A DNA stretch of 64,000 bases. Origin: JBKPNZ01 sp046732895. GTDB taxonomy: Bacteria; Actinomycetota; Thermoleophilia; Solirubrobacterales; 70-9. Below, piece by piece: positions 1 to 6,500 of the stretch (positions are counted from its first letter, which is position 1; each line of letters starts with the position of its first letter). The DNA is taken from positions 1-64,000 of the forward strand of contig JBKPNZ010000032.1 of assembly GCA_046732895.1 (NCBI GenBank), given 5' to 3'. The notes beneath the pieces are model-generated. The model saw nothing but the letters and a program-made list of their open reading frames with translations, had not been told where the DNA came from and made no database searches. The position numbers were made by a program, and so were the translations under genes.

Positions 1-241
1 CCGGCTCCCAGTCCTCGACGGAATCTCCGATCGCCGTGATGGTCCCGGCGGCCTCGACGCCGAGCGCCATCGGAGGGGCGCGGCCGACGTCCCACTCGCC
101 CGTCCGGACGAACTCCTCCCAGTTGCCGACGCCCGCGGCGCGGATTTCGATCAGGACCTCGTCGTCCGCGAGGGGGCGCGGATCTGGGAGGTCGATCCGC
201 CCGACAGCACCGCCGAACTCGCTGATACCGCCGGCCCGCAT
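1..241 (-). CDS. Zinc-independent alcohol dehydrogenase / quinone oxidoreductase, N-terminal part
   Basis: The gene runs off the left edge, so only the first 80 codons are visible. They read as the N-terminal GroES-like fold of the medium-chain dehydrogenase/reductase superfamily: MRAGGISEFGG start, a DEVLIEIRAAGVGNWEEF segment, then PMALGVEAAGTI, which matches the family pattern P-x-x-x-G-x-E-x-x-G. The NAD(P)H-binding Rossmann half is outside the window. No catalytic zinc Cys is seen at the usual AGVC position, which points to the quinone oxidoreductase branch rather than zinc alcohol dehydrogenases. Its ATG overlaps the TGA of a short ORF on the same strand (TGATG), so translation may be coupled. 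Substrate unknown. Confidence 0.75.
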   Translation of the reverse strand, partial: MRAGGISEFGGAVGRIDLPDPRPLADDEVLIEIRAAGVGNWEEFVRTGEWDVGRAPPMALGVEAAGTITAIGDSVEDWEP

Positions 242-321
242 CAAAGAGGCGCTGTCCGAGCGTGGGCCAGCTCGGCGATGAAGGGCCGGCGGATGAAATC
301 TTCGAGACTCTCCTCCGACAT
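241..321 (-). pseudogene. 26-residue ORF resembling the start of a PPOX-type flavin oxidoreductase
   Basis: This short ORF begins MSEESLEDFIRRPFIAELA, which resembles the first helix and strand of F420/FMN-dependent pyridoxamine-oxidase-like proteins (F-x-x-R-P-x-I-A-x-L-A). It then stops after 26 codons with a TGA that overlaps the ATG of the following dehydrogenase. Two readings are possible: a remnant of a longer gene, or a short translated leader coupled to the dehydrogenase. The upstream sequence keeps an apparent promoter (GAGATACT and the GCTT-N8-AAGC dyad) with the same spacing as in front of the SnoaL gene at 62.9-63.3 kb. The family call rests on very few residues. Confidence 0.35.
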
Positions 322-330
322 CGCCCGCCC

Positions 331-395
331 AGTATCTCACCGGACACTGCTGCTTTCCATGCAAAGCGCAACATTGCGCTTCTCGTCCGAAGCGG
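331..395 (-). promoter_or_regulatory. Dyad repeat copy A1 with GAGATACT box
   Basis: Two GCTT-N8-AAGC dyads lie at 352-367 (GCTTTCCATGCAAAGC) and 378-393 (GCTTCTCGTCCGAAGC), 26 bases apart. Between them AAGCGCAACATTGCGCTT (364-381) is a perfect inverted repeat with a 2-base centre. On the minus strand GAGATACT (338-331) follows, with nine bases between it and the ATG at 321. The same box, dyad and spacing occur before the SnoaL gene at the right end. I infer a regulated, probably leaderless promoter; the sigma factor and regulator are unknown. Confidence 0.55.
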
Positions 396-509
396 TATAT
401 CCGAGTGAGGGGCCCACTGAAGTAGGGCGGGCACCGGCTCACTAGCGTCGACGCCGAAGTCGGGCGCGCCTGGCAACCAAGGACTGCTCGTTTCGTTTGG
501 CGTGGACGG

Positions 510-881
510 CTAGAAAATCCCTAGCGGCGGCGACTTCGCCTTCCGACAGATCCCCTTGGCGAGCTGCTTCGGCGGCGCGACCGCCCGGTACCAGCCGGCG
601 GAGAACGGGTCGGGCGCATATCCCCAGGTGTGGTCGCGATTCGTGGTGTTGCCGCTACCTATCGTCGAGTAGCCCGAGTCGCGACTCGCGCTCTGCTGAA
701 GATTGACGGCCCGATGTCGCCAACAGGCGCGCTTGCCGGACTTCACGACGCCGTAGAAAGCGGCACCACCAGCCGCGTTCGTGAAGTGGATCGTGACGGT
801 CGAGCCAAAGCGGCTCGCGACCGCGCTGGATGGAGCGACGAACGCCGCCGCCGCGACGGCCACGAGCACGAGACGCTTCAC
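510..881 (-). CDS. Small exported protein, carboxypeptidase-regulatory-like fold
   Basis: The 123-residue product starts with a clear signal peptide (MKRLVLVAVAAAAFVAPSSAVA, cut near residue 22). I chose the GTG at 881 because AGGAGGAAG precedes it and it places the Lys-Arg of the signal peptide at the N-terminus; an upstream ATG at 917 is less likely. The mature part follows a pattern I associate with actinobacterial exported beta-sandwich repeats: F-x-G-V-V-K-S...C...R-x-V-x-L, then G-S-x-N-T-T-x-x-x-x-W, then G-W-Y-R-A-V and a C-x-K-A-K ending. Two Cys (in KRACW and GICRK) could form a disulfide. No enzymatic motif is visible. It sits between dyad repeat copies A1 and A2. Confidence 0.6.
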   Translation of the reverse strand: MKRLVLVAVAAAAFVAPSSAVASRFGSTVTIHFTNAAGGAAFYGVVKSGKRACWRHRAVNLQQSASRDSGYSTIGSGNTTNRDHTWGYAPDPFSAGWYRAVAPPKQLAKGICRKAKSPPLGIF

Positions 882-980
882 GAGCCAATCTTCCTCCTGG
901 GGACGCACTCCCGTCAAGTGCTGATGTGACAGCCGAGAGGTTCTTCGGATTGAGCGCTACTCCGGCGAGAGATGGACCGT

Positions 981-1020
981 CTTTCATGCGGAGCGAACTA
1001 CCGCTTCTCGTCCAAAGCGG
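981..1020. repeat. Dyad repeat copy A2
   Basis: This copy lies between two divergently transcribed exported-protein genes. The second dyad is intact (GCTTCTCGTCCAAAGC, 1003-1018). The first is degenerate (CTTTCATGCGGAGC, 981-994), but a short inverted repeat is still possible between AGCG and CGCT. It keeps the same orientation on the plus strand as the other four copies. No GAGATACT box is associated with it. Confidence 0.5.
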
Positions 1021-1073
1021 TCGAGCGCGCTTGTGTAGGGTTGCATCGTCAGGGAAGACCTCGGGAGGTCAGG

Positions 1074-1673
1074 ATGAGGACATCGGCGAGCCGGTTGGTG
1101 CAAGGGGGAGCGACGAGGATCTGGGTCCTCGGGCTGGTGGCATTGCTCGTGATGGCCGCGCCCGCCAGCGGCGCGAAGCTCAAGCACCTTGGCCGGCCTG
1201 CACAACATGTCGGGCAGAGCGGAACTTGCGGCAGCTGCAACGAGCTGCAGCTCGAGACCGCCCCCAGCTCGCCGTCCTACGTGGTCCCACGCGGACACTG
1301 GACGATCGTCTCTTGGAAGGCCCACGGCAACCATGACGGTCGTGGCAAGGCCCAGCTCCGCATCTACCGGCCGACCAACGTGGACGGCCAGTACAAGCTG
1401 GTCAAGGAGAGCGACGTCGAGGGCTTTCCCGCGGGCGAGATCACCAAGCACAAGGCACACATCGGCGTGCGCAAGGGTGACCACCTCGGCCTGACCGGCG
1501 TGGGCGCGTTCGCGACCGTCTACGAGTCAGGCAAGCCCGCGGACCTCGAGGGTGGCCCCGCTTGTGGGCCCTACGGCGTCGGTACCTTCGTCGGTACCTC
1601 AACCGGGTGCCCCCTGTTCACGGCCGCCGAAGACCGCGTCAACGTCGCGGTCACCCTGAAGCGCCGCGACTGA
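1074..1673 (+). CDS. Exported protein of unknown function with CGSC motif
   Basis: The 199-residue product has an N-terminal signal sequence (VLGLVALLVMAAPASGA, about residues 17-33) and no further membrane segment. I chose the ATG at 1074, about six bases after GGGAGGTC. The mature region has a C-G-S-C motif shortly after cleavage, two further Cys near the C-terminus (PACGPYG and TGCPLF) and alternating hydrophobic strands ending NVAVTLKRR, which suggests a disulfide-stabilised beta-sandwich. I do not recognise a named domain. Similar lone exported proteins are common in Thermoleophilia, which is a family-level impression only. Repeat copies A2 and B1 flank it. Confidence 0.6.
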   Translation: MRTSASRLVQGGATRIWVLGLVALLVMAAPASGAKLKHLGRPAQHVGQSGTCGSCNELQLETAPSSPSYVVPRGHWTIVSWKAHGNHDGRGKAQLRIYRPTNVDGQYKLVKESDVEGFPAGEITKHKAHIGVRKGDHLGLTGVGAFATVYESGKPADLEGGPACGPYGVGTFVGTSTGCPLFTAAEDRVNVAVTLKRRD

Positions 1674-1738
1674 CGTAAAGACCGGTTGTTGGGATCTGCG
1701 CGATCCTGACGCTCAGCGGGAGGGTGCCGGGCTCATCC

Positions 1739-1813
1739 GCTTTCCATGCAAAGCGCAATGTTTGATCAGACCGGGTCCGATGGGATAGCCCTGGGAGAAT
1801 CGGCGCCCCTTTC
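1739..1813. repeat. Dyad repeat copy B1 (long form)
   Basis: An intact dyad GCTTTCCATGCAAAGC (1739-1754) is followed by a conserved block GCAATGTTTGA...GTCCGATGGGAT...GCC.TGGGA...CGCCCCTT. The block aligns with copy B2 near 63.3 kb over about 75 bases with only a few mismatches and a 2-base gap. Here it lies between an exported-protein gene and tRNA-Ser with no minus-strand gene start behind it, so it looks like an orphan copy. Apart from this repeat I see nothing in 1674-1913. Confidence 0.55.
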
Positions 1814-1913
1814 AGGCCCTGTTCGAGCCCTGCTGGGCGGATCACAGCAGCACTGGTGTCACCCGGCTCAATCGCCCCAGGTCGCGCTTCGTTAAGCGGT
1901 ATCGGCTTGCTAA

Positions 1914-2003
1914 CGGAGGGGGAGGGATTCGAACCCTCGTCAGACCAAAACGGCCTGAAACGGTTTTCGAGACCGCCGCATTCAACCACTCTGCCACCCC
2001 TCC
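1914..2003 (-). tRNA. tRNA-Ser(CGA)
   Basis: On the minus strand the sequence folds as a class II tRNA. The acceptor GGAGGGG (2003-1997) pairs with CCCCTCC at the 3' end with discriminator G. A long variable arm of serine type (around CAGGCCGTTTTGGTCTG) and the T-arm GGGTTCGAATCCCT are present. The anticodon loop CTCGAAA gives anticodon CGA, reading UCG. CCA is not encoded (the 3' flank reads TTA). The long variable arm together with CGA identifies serine rather than leucine. Confidence 0.95.
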
Positions 2004-2051
2004 AGATGGCGGATGGGAAAGGCTAGCGGGCGGCGGGAGGGCTGCGATTGG

Positions 2052-2126
2052 CTAGATGACCCGGCGGGCGAGCCAGATCGCGAGCAGGACGAGAATGATG
2101 ATGATGAGGATGGTGACGATGGACAT
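2052..2126 (-). CDS. 24-residue hydrophobic membrane peptide
   Basis: This ORF is preceded by a strong ribosome binding site (GAAAGGAGG, ending five bases before the ATG at 2126). It encodes a single predicted membrane helix: MSIVTILIIIILVLLAIWLA followed by RRVI. The positive C-terminal end suggests an N-out/C-in single-pass peptide. Such stress-linked small membrane peptides occur in many bacteria, but I cannot assign a family. It lies downstream, on the same strand, of another small membrane ORF (2197-2343) and just before tRNA-Ser. The good ribosome binding site is the main reason to believe it. Confidence 0.6.
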   Translation of the reverse strand: MSIVTILIIIILVLLAIWLARRVI

Positions 2127-2196
2127 TCGAGCCTCCTTTCCCGAGAACGGATAGGCCGCGAGCGAACGCGCCCGCGGCCTTCTCCGTGTTCCCTAC

Positions 2197-2343
2197 CTAG
2201 ACAGTTCCGCGTGTTCGCCCGGCGCTGATTCGCGGCCAGACAATCAGCACGAGGCCGATCACGATGCACAGGATTCCGAGCGCGTAGTTGACGAGCAGCG
2301 CCAGGATGATCCCGATGACTATGAGTAGCAATCCAAGTTCCAT
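2197..2343 (-). CDS. 48-residue two-helix membrane protein
   Basis: The product starts MELGLLLIVIGIILALLVNY and continues with a second hydrophobic stretch (ALGILCIVIGLVLIVWP). It ends in a short basic tail (ARG near positions 41-45), so it is probably a two-helix hairpin with both ends on the same side. The internal pattern IVIGI.LAL / IVIGLVLIV looks like a duplicated helix. The Shine-Dalgarno match is weak. It may share a transcript with the 24-residue peptide 70 bases downstream. No function can be assigned from sequence. Confidence 0.5.
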   Translation of the reverse strand: MELGLLLIVIGIILALLVNYALGILCIVIGLVLIVWPRISAGRTRGTV

Positions 2344-2409
2344 GGACGCGCGCCTACCCCGCGCCCACGCTGGGAAACGGCGCCCAACGGACGTCCAGGG
2401 GCCGCGCGC

Positions 2410-2865
2410 CTATTTGGCGATGGCGTAGCGGAGGATCTCGACGACCTGCTCGGGCGTTTCGGCCGTCGCCATCGCGGCGCGGTCGACCTCCTTCAGCGCG
2501 TGCGTGAGCTCACCGTCGTGCAGTGTGACGATCGGCTTGCCGAGCGCGGCCGCGTACCCCGCCTCGAAGGCGGCATTCCACTGGCGGTACTTGTCGCCGA
2601 AGCGCACGACGACGACGTCGGCGCGGCGCAGCAACGTCTGGGTGCGCACGGCGTTGACGCCGGCGCCCTTGTGGTCCTTCCAGAACCCCTCCTCCTCGGG
2701 GCCGAGGATGTCGACGCCGACGTCATCGGAGGCGGCGTGATCGGTGACCGGCGCCAGGAGGGTCACGGGCAGGCCCGCCTCGCGCACGCCCTCGGCGATC
2801 CGCTCGCGCCAGTCGGAGTGGATCTCGCCGGAGAGGTAGACGTTCCAGCCGTTCGAATCCGCCAC
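2410..2865 (-). CDS. ytoQ: YtoQ family protein
   Basis: The 151-residue product matches the YtoQ family over its full length: WNVYLSGEIHSDWRE at the start, LAPVTDHAASD, a G-E-E-E-G-F-W-K-D-H-K-G-A-G-x-N-A-V-R block, and a C-terminal DVVVVRFGDKYRQWNAAFEAG segment. The fold is related to nucleoside 2-deoxyribosyltransferases (a Rossmann-like core with a conserved acidic residue in AAFEAG). The biological reaction of YtoQ is, as far as I know, not settled, so a base-exchange activity is only an inference. It stands alone, opposite to its neighbours in context, and ends close to the decayed cyclase gene. Confidence 0.85.
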   Translation of the reverse strand: MADSNGWNVYLSGEIHSDWRERIAEGVREAGLPVTLLAPVTDHAASDDVGVDILGPEEEGFWKDHKGAGVNAVRTQTLLRRADVVVVRFGDKYRQWNAAFEAGYAAALGKPIVTLHDGELTHALKEVDRAAMATAETPEQVVEILRYAIAK

Positions 2866-2885
2866 GAGGCGATCTTAGTAACTGC

Positions 2886-3379
2886 CTATGTGGCGGCGAT
2901 CACGCGGTTGCGCCCGGCCGCCTTCGCCTCATACAAGGCGGCGTCGGCGCGGCCGATGAGCTGGTCCGTCGACTCGATCCGATCCCAGGCGACGAGACCG
3001 GCCGAGCAGGTCTGGCCCCCCGGTGTCGCCTCACGCAGGCGCTCGAGCAGCAGGCCGGCGGCGTCGATCTCGCAGGCGGGCAGGGCGAGCGCGAACTCCT
3101 CGTGCCGAGCGGGCGAGGACGTCGGTCGCGCGCAGGTGGCGGCGCCAGGCGGCTGCGATCTCCTTAGCAGGCGGTCCCCCGCCTGGTGGCCGTGGTCGTC
3201 GTTGTAGTAGCTCGAGGGATCGTGGCAAGGGAGAGCGTGCCGATCGCACCCCCGAAAAAGAAGAGCGCGCCGAGCGCCAGCCACATGATCCGCGGCTTCT
3301 CGGTCTGCACGTCAAGCGCCGCGACGACGCGCGAACGCACCGACTTGCGGGGCGCCGATTGTGCGTGGCCGTCATCCAT
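2886..3379 (-). pseudogene. Decayed membrane-anchored diguanylate cyclase (GGDEF)
   Basis: Pieces of one gene lie in at least two frames. The start (MDDGHAQSAPRK, then membrane helix MWLALGALFFFGGAIGTLSL) is in frame from 3379. It runs almost directly into YYNDDHGHQAGDRLL, a mid-GGDEF motif in another frame, so the sensor and the first part of the catalytic domain are deleted. The expected continuation KEIAAAWRRHLRATDVLAR is in a third register. The signature itself reads RHEEF instead of GGDEF, and then the C-terminus (LPACEIDAAGLLLERLR...DAALYEAKAAGRNRV) is normal. With an internal deletion, frameshifts and a lost catalytic motif it should have no cyclase activity. Confidence 0.75.
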
Positions 3380-3426
3380 CGGCGGCGGGGCGGCTCAACC
3401 GTAGAATCGCGCTAGCCAGCCAGCCA

Positions 3427-3515
3427 GGAGAGGTGACCGAGTGGCTTAAGGTGCGCGACTGGAAATCGCGTGGGCGGGTTATTCCGCCTCGTGGGTTCGA
3501 ATCCCACCCTCTCCG
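3427..3515 (+). tRNA. tRNA-Ser(GGA)
   Basis: The sequence folds as a class II tRNA with acceptor GGAGAGG (3427-3433) pairing CCTCTCC (3508-3514) and discriminator G. The anticodon loop CTGGAAA gives anticodon GGA. There is a long serine-type variable arm (TGGGCGGGTTATTCCGCCTC) and T-loop GGTTCGAATCC. CCA is not encoded. It reads UCC and UCU codons. It lies on the strand opposite to tRNA-Ser(CGA) 1.4 kb away, so the two are not one transcript. Confidence 0.95.
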
Positions 3516-3582
3516 CTCCTAGCCCCACCCGAGATCCGGCGCTGCTTCCTAGACCCGGCACCAGTCACGGCGTGACGACCGG

Positions 3583-3610
3583 GCGGCAGGCGGCGAGTGT
3601 CGCCTGCCGC
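3583..3610 (+). terminator. Strong GC hairpin downstream of tRNA-Ser(GGA)
   Basis: GCGGCAGGCG (3583-3592) and CGCCTGCCGC (3601-3610) form a perfect 10-base-pair stem with an 8-base loop. There is no T-tract, so it is at best an actinobacterial-type terminator for the tRNA transcript. It lies 68 bases after the tRNA and 85 bases before the DUF1697 gene. I see nothing else in 3516-3694. Confidence 0.4.
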
Positions 3611-3694
3611 CGTCGCGCGCGCAGTCGTGGCATGGTCCGCCCCTCGCGAGATCATGCCGTCGACGTCGGGCCAGACCAGATTGGGCACACCTGA

Positions 3695-4240
3695 ATGAGC
3701 AGCTACGCCGCGTTCCTGCGTGGAATCAACCTCGGGTCGCGCAACAAGATCTCGAGCGCGGAGTTGCGCGAGATCTTCGAGGGGATGGGCTTCGAGGACG
3801 TGGCCCCTTTCCGGACGAGCGGCAACGTCGTCTTCAGCGGCCCGAGGAGCTCACCGGCGAAGCTGGGCGCGCGGATCGGCAAGGAGATCGAGAAGGTGAA
3901 GGGCTTCGAGGTCATCACCTTCGTGCGGACCGAAGCCGAGGTGCGGGCGATCGCGAAACACCAGCCGTTCCCGGCCAAGCTCGTTAAGGCATCGGATGGG
4001 AAGCTCCAGGTCTCGCTGCTCGCCAAGCAGCCGTCCGCCGCCGTCCAGAAGGAGATCCTGGCGCTCGCCACCGACGAGGATCGGCTCTCGTTCAAGAAGA
4101 CCGAGCTCTACTGGCTCCCGAGCGGCGGTATGCGCGACACGGCCCTCAACTTGAGGGCGATCGACAAGCAGCTGCACCCGATGACACGGCGCACCAAGGG
4201 AACGATCGAGGAGCTCGCGAAGAAGTTCTTCGACTCTTGA
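3695..4240 (+). CDS. DUF1697 family protein
   Basis: The 181-residue product shows the DUF1697 signature throughout: the start YAAFLRGINLGSRNKI, SAELREIFEGMGFEDV, then R-T-S-G-N-V-V-F in the N-terminal half, and a C-terminal LYWLPSGGMRDT...MTRRTKGTIEELAK. The length fits the family (about 170-185). The fold is a duplicated ferredoxin-like alpha/beta unit; the biochemical role is unknown. It starts with an ATG directly after a TGA in the flank. It is followed after 23 bases by the SHOCT-domain gene and may be co-transcribed with it. Confidence 0.9.
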   Translation: MSSYAAFLRGINLGSRNKISSAELREIFEGMGFEDVAPFRTSGNVVFSGPRSSPAKLGARIGKEIEKVKGFEVITFVRTEAEVRAIAKHQPFPAKLVKASDGKLQVSLLAKQPSAAVQKEILALATDEDRLSFKKTELYWLPSGGMRDTALNLRAIDKQLHPMTRRTKGTIEELAKKFFDS

Positions 4241-4263
4241 TCCCTGGTGTAGGGTCCAGCGCC

Positions 4264-4758
4264 ATGGGATTGTTTGGCAAGAGCAAGAAGGAGAAGGCCG
4301 CGGACTTGATGGCGACCGGTTCCAAGGGTGCCGGCACCGTGATCTCGGTGCAGGACACGGGAATGACGGTCAACGACAACCCGCGGGTGAAGATGGTGTT
4401 CCGGGTGGAGCCGCTCGACGGCAGCCCGGCGCTCGACCTGGAGAAGACCACGACGGTCTCCCGCGTCGAGATCCCGCGGCAGGGCGACCGCTACCCGGTC
4501 TGGTACGACCCGCAGGACCTCAAGACGTGGGCCTACGCGACGATCGCCGACGACACCGGGCGCACGACGATGCGCCAGATGTTCGGCGAGGTCGCGGAGA
4601 CCTTCGTCGGCATGAACGCTCCGGGTGCCCCGGTCGGCGCGGCCGCGCCACAGGCACAGGACACGGTCGAGGCGCTCAAGCAACTAGCCGATCTTCACTC
4701 CCAGGGCATTCTCAGCGACGAAGAGTTCGCGGCTCAGAAGCAGAAGCTGCTCGGCTAG
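4264..4758 (+). CDS. SHOCT-domain protein
   Basis: The 164-residue product starts MGLFGKSKKEKAADLM. Its central part resembles DUF3592-like short beta domains (GTVISVQDTGMTVNDNPRVKMVFRV... and YPVWYDPQDL). The C-terminus is a typical SHOCT motif, about residues 134-164: ALKQLADLHSQGILSDEEF followed by AAQKQKLLG. SHOCT is a short oligomerisation or targeting helix pair. I chose the ATG at 4264; an upstream in-frame start at 4237 would overlap the previous gene. No signal peptide or membrane span is seen, so it is likely cytoplasmic. The stop overlaps that of the convergent neighbour by three bases. Confidence 0.8.
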   Translation: MGLFGKSKKEKAADLMATGSKGAGTVISVQDTGMTVNDNPRVKMVFRVEPLDGSPALDLEKTTTVSRVEIPRQGDRYPVWYDPQDLKTWAYATIADDTGRTTMRQMFGEVAETFVGMNAPGAPVGAAAPQAQDTVEALKQLADLHSQGILSDEEFAAQKQKLLG

Positions 4759-5717
4759 CGCCCCCGCGCGCCGCCGGCGTCACCGACCAGCTGCCGCAGG
4801 ATCGCGACCACCTCTTCAGGGTGATCGATGGCCTGCCGCCACGTGAAGCGGACGACGCGCCAACCGGCCGCGAGCAGCCGCTGGTCGCGACGGCGGTCGC
4901 GCTCGAAGGCGTGCCGGTTGCCGTGGAAGCGGTGGCCGTCGGTTTCGACGATCAGGCGTGGCTCGCGCCAGACAAAGTCGGCTGTGATGTGGCCGTCAGG
5001 TAGGGCGATGGCTTGATTGGTTTGTGGGACCGGGAGGTCGGCTTGACGACACAGGTTCAGGAAGCGCTCCTCGAGCTCACTCCGGGTGATACCTGCCTCG
5101 AAATCGTGGGGGGCCACGAGGACGCGTAGGACAGGTGCGCCGCGACGGCCGGTTGCGCGTGTGAGGATTTCGTCGAGTGCGCGTTTGTCGAAGAGGCCAA
5201 GGATCTCGGCCTGTTCGAGAGCGCGCTCGAGTCGCGGCCTGGGAACCACATCCGCCAGGTCGAGGAGGGTGCGGGCCACGGTTGTGGTGGGGATGCCATC
5301 GAGTTCCGCCATGTGCGCTCGGCGCAGGGTTCGGGTCGAGTGGACTCTGATCCCGCTCCGCCTTCGACCGCGGTGGTTCGGGGCCGCGACGTCGACTACG
5401 GACTGGCTTGTGGGGAGGAGATTCCAGAGGGCGGCGGCGGAGCGATGGGAGAGGACCGCGCCGGCCCCGCAGGCGAGGACTGCCGCCATCCAGTGACCTT
5501 CGCGGGTAAGCGCCGAGTGTCCGACCGCGTACACGCCCCGATGCACGCGATGCAGGCGCCCAGACGCGATACGACTTCGTACGGCACTTCGACTCAGGCC
5601 GAGCTCGAGAAGCTGGACCAGGGCGACTACCCCGTGCTGCCTTCGCGCGAGCTCGGCGATGAACCGATCGACCGGGGGTTGTGGCTGTTGCGTCCTGCAT
5701 TTCGTCGCAACGTCCAT
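4755..5717 (-). CDS. AbiEi-type winged-helix plus DUF559 (Vsr-like) domain protein
   Basis: The 320-residue product has an N-terminal AbiEi-antitoxin-like winged helix (about residues 15-110: FIAELARRQHGVVALVQLLE, then RLHRVHRGVYAVGH and a LSHRSAAALW motif). The C-terminal third is a DUF559 domain of the PD-(D/E)XK/Vsr endonuclease-like fold (ITRSELEERFLNLCRQADLP, then TADFVWREPRLIVETDGHRFH and a W-R-V-V-R-F-T-W strand). E/D residues in ETDG fit the nuclease core. Despite the AbiEi name, no AbiEii nucleotidyltransferase toxin lies next to it; orphan proteins of this kind are frequent in actinobacteria. The start at 5717 (AGGGGGTC close to ATG) is approximate. Confidence 0.8.
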   Translation of the reverse strand: MDVATKCRTQQPQPPVDRFIAELARRQHGVVALVQLLELGLSRSAVRSRIASGRLHRVHRGVYAVGHSALTREGHWMAAVLACGAGAVLSHRSAAALWNLLPTSQSVVDVAAPNHRGRRRSGIRVHSTRTLRRAHMAELDGIPTTTVARTLLDLADVVPRPRLERALEQAEILGLFDKRALDEILTRATGRRGAPVLRVLVAPHDFEAGITRSELEERFLNLCRQADLPVPQTNQAIALPDGHITADFVWREPRLIVETDGHRFHGNRHAFERDRRRDQRLLAAGWRVVRFTWRQAIDHPEEVVAILRQLVGDAGGARGR

Positions 5718-5779
5718 GACCCCCTGATCGTGGCGGCGAAGGGGGCACGGATCTAGGCCGAGGTGTGCCGGAAGGCGAA

Positions 5780-6448
5780 CTACTCGAAGTAGCGGTCTGC
5801 CTCGGCGGGCTTCCAGCGTTCGCTGATGAACGCGAACGGGAGGCCGGCGAACCACAGGACGACCGCGAGGCTGGTGCTGAGGAACGCCACCGGCACCGAG
5901 AGCGCGAAGAAGATCACGGGCGAGAGCGACTGGATGACGCCCCAGCGAAAGACCTCCTCGGGCAGGTCCTCGCGGAGCAGGCTGCGGCGGTGGGCATGAC
6001 GGAAGAGCACGACCTCGAGTCCGCTGACGACGGCAACGGTCAGGGCATAGATGGCCACCGACAGCGGGTTCTCGAAGTAGGTGCCGAGCAGGTCGGTCGG
6101 AAACGGCAGGAACGCGATGAACGCCAGGTAGACGAGGTTGATGGCGATGATGCCGCCGTCCATCGCCGCCAGCCGTCCGACGAACTGGTGATGCGCGATC
6201 CAATAGCGCCCGATCACGGCGAAGCTGATGAAGAAGCTGATGAACGCCGACTCCTGATCGCCGAGAGCGTCGGCAAGGTCATGCACGCTCTCCGTGTTCG
6301 AGATCGTGGGCACGGTGATGCCCACGACGAGAAGGGTCATGGCGATCGCGAAGAGGCCGTCGGAGAACGCGAGCGCCCGCGAGAACTCCTCGCTCCCGCG
6401 CGGATACGTGCGCTTCAATGAGATCTCGCCGGAGCGCCGCTCCCTCAC
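5780..6448 (-). CDS. TMEM175 family potassium channel-like protein
   Basis: The 222-residue product has six predicted membrane helices. It carries the TMEM175 signature F-S-D-G-L-F-A-I-A-M-T-L-L at about residues 28-40, the conserved pore-helix motif of this family. Further marks are FISFAVIGRYWIAHHQFVGRL and NLVYLAFIAFLPFPTDLL. Bacterial TMEM175 proteins are small tetrameric cation channels with weak potassium selectivity, located in the cytoplasmic membrane. It is a single-gene unit divergent from pncB, with 52 bases between the starts. Confidence 0.9.
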   Translation of the reverse strand: MRERRSGEISLKRTYPRGSEEFSRALAFSDGLFAIAMTLLVVGITVPTISNTESVHDLADALGDQESAFISFFISFAVIGRYWIAHHQFVGRLAAMDGGIIAINLVYLAFIAFLPFPTDLLGTYFENPLSVAIYALTVAVVSGLEVVLFRHAHRRSLLREDLPEEVFRWGVIQSLSPVIFFALSVPVAFLSTSLAVVLWFAGLPFAFISERWKPAEADRYFE

Positions 6449-6500
6449 CGAAGCCGAGGCTAGGACACGCCTCGGACCTCTCAGCGCTTAGGTTTCGTGC

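Noticed and set aside
331..1813. Integron-like array, because single genes are separated by same-orientation repeats.
   Set aside because: No integrase gene, no attC core sites (GTTRRRY/RYYYAAC) and genes in both orientations. A repeat or promoter family is simpler.
1651..1989. Minus-strand frame of 112 codons across repeat B1 and tRNA-Ser.
   Set aside because: It reads through the tRNA gene and the dispersed repeat and has no ribosome binding site or domain.
4755..5717. Complete AbiE toxin-antitoxin system.
   Set aside because: No AbiEii nucleotidyltransferase gene is adjacent on either side; neighbours are a SHOCT protein and TMEM175.
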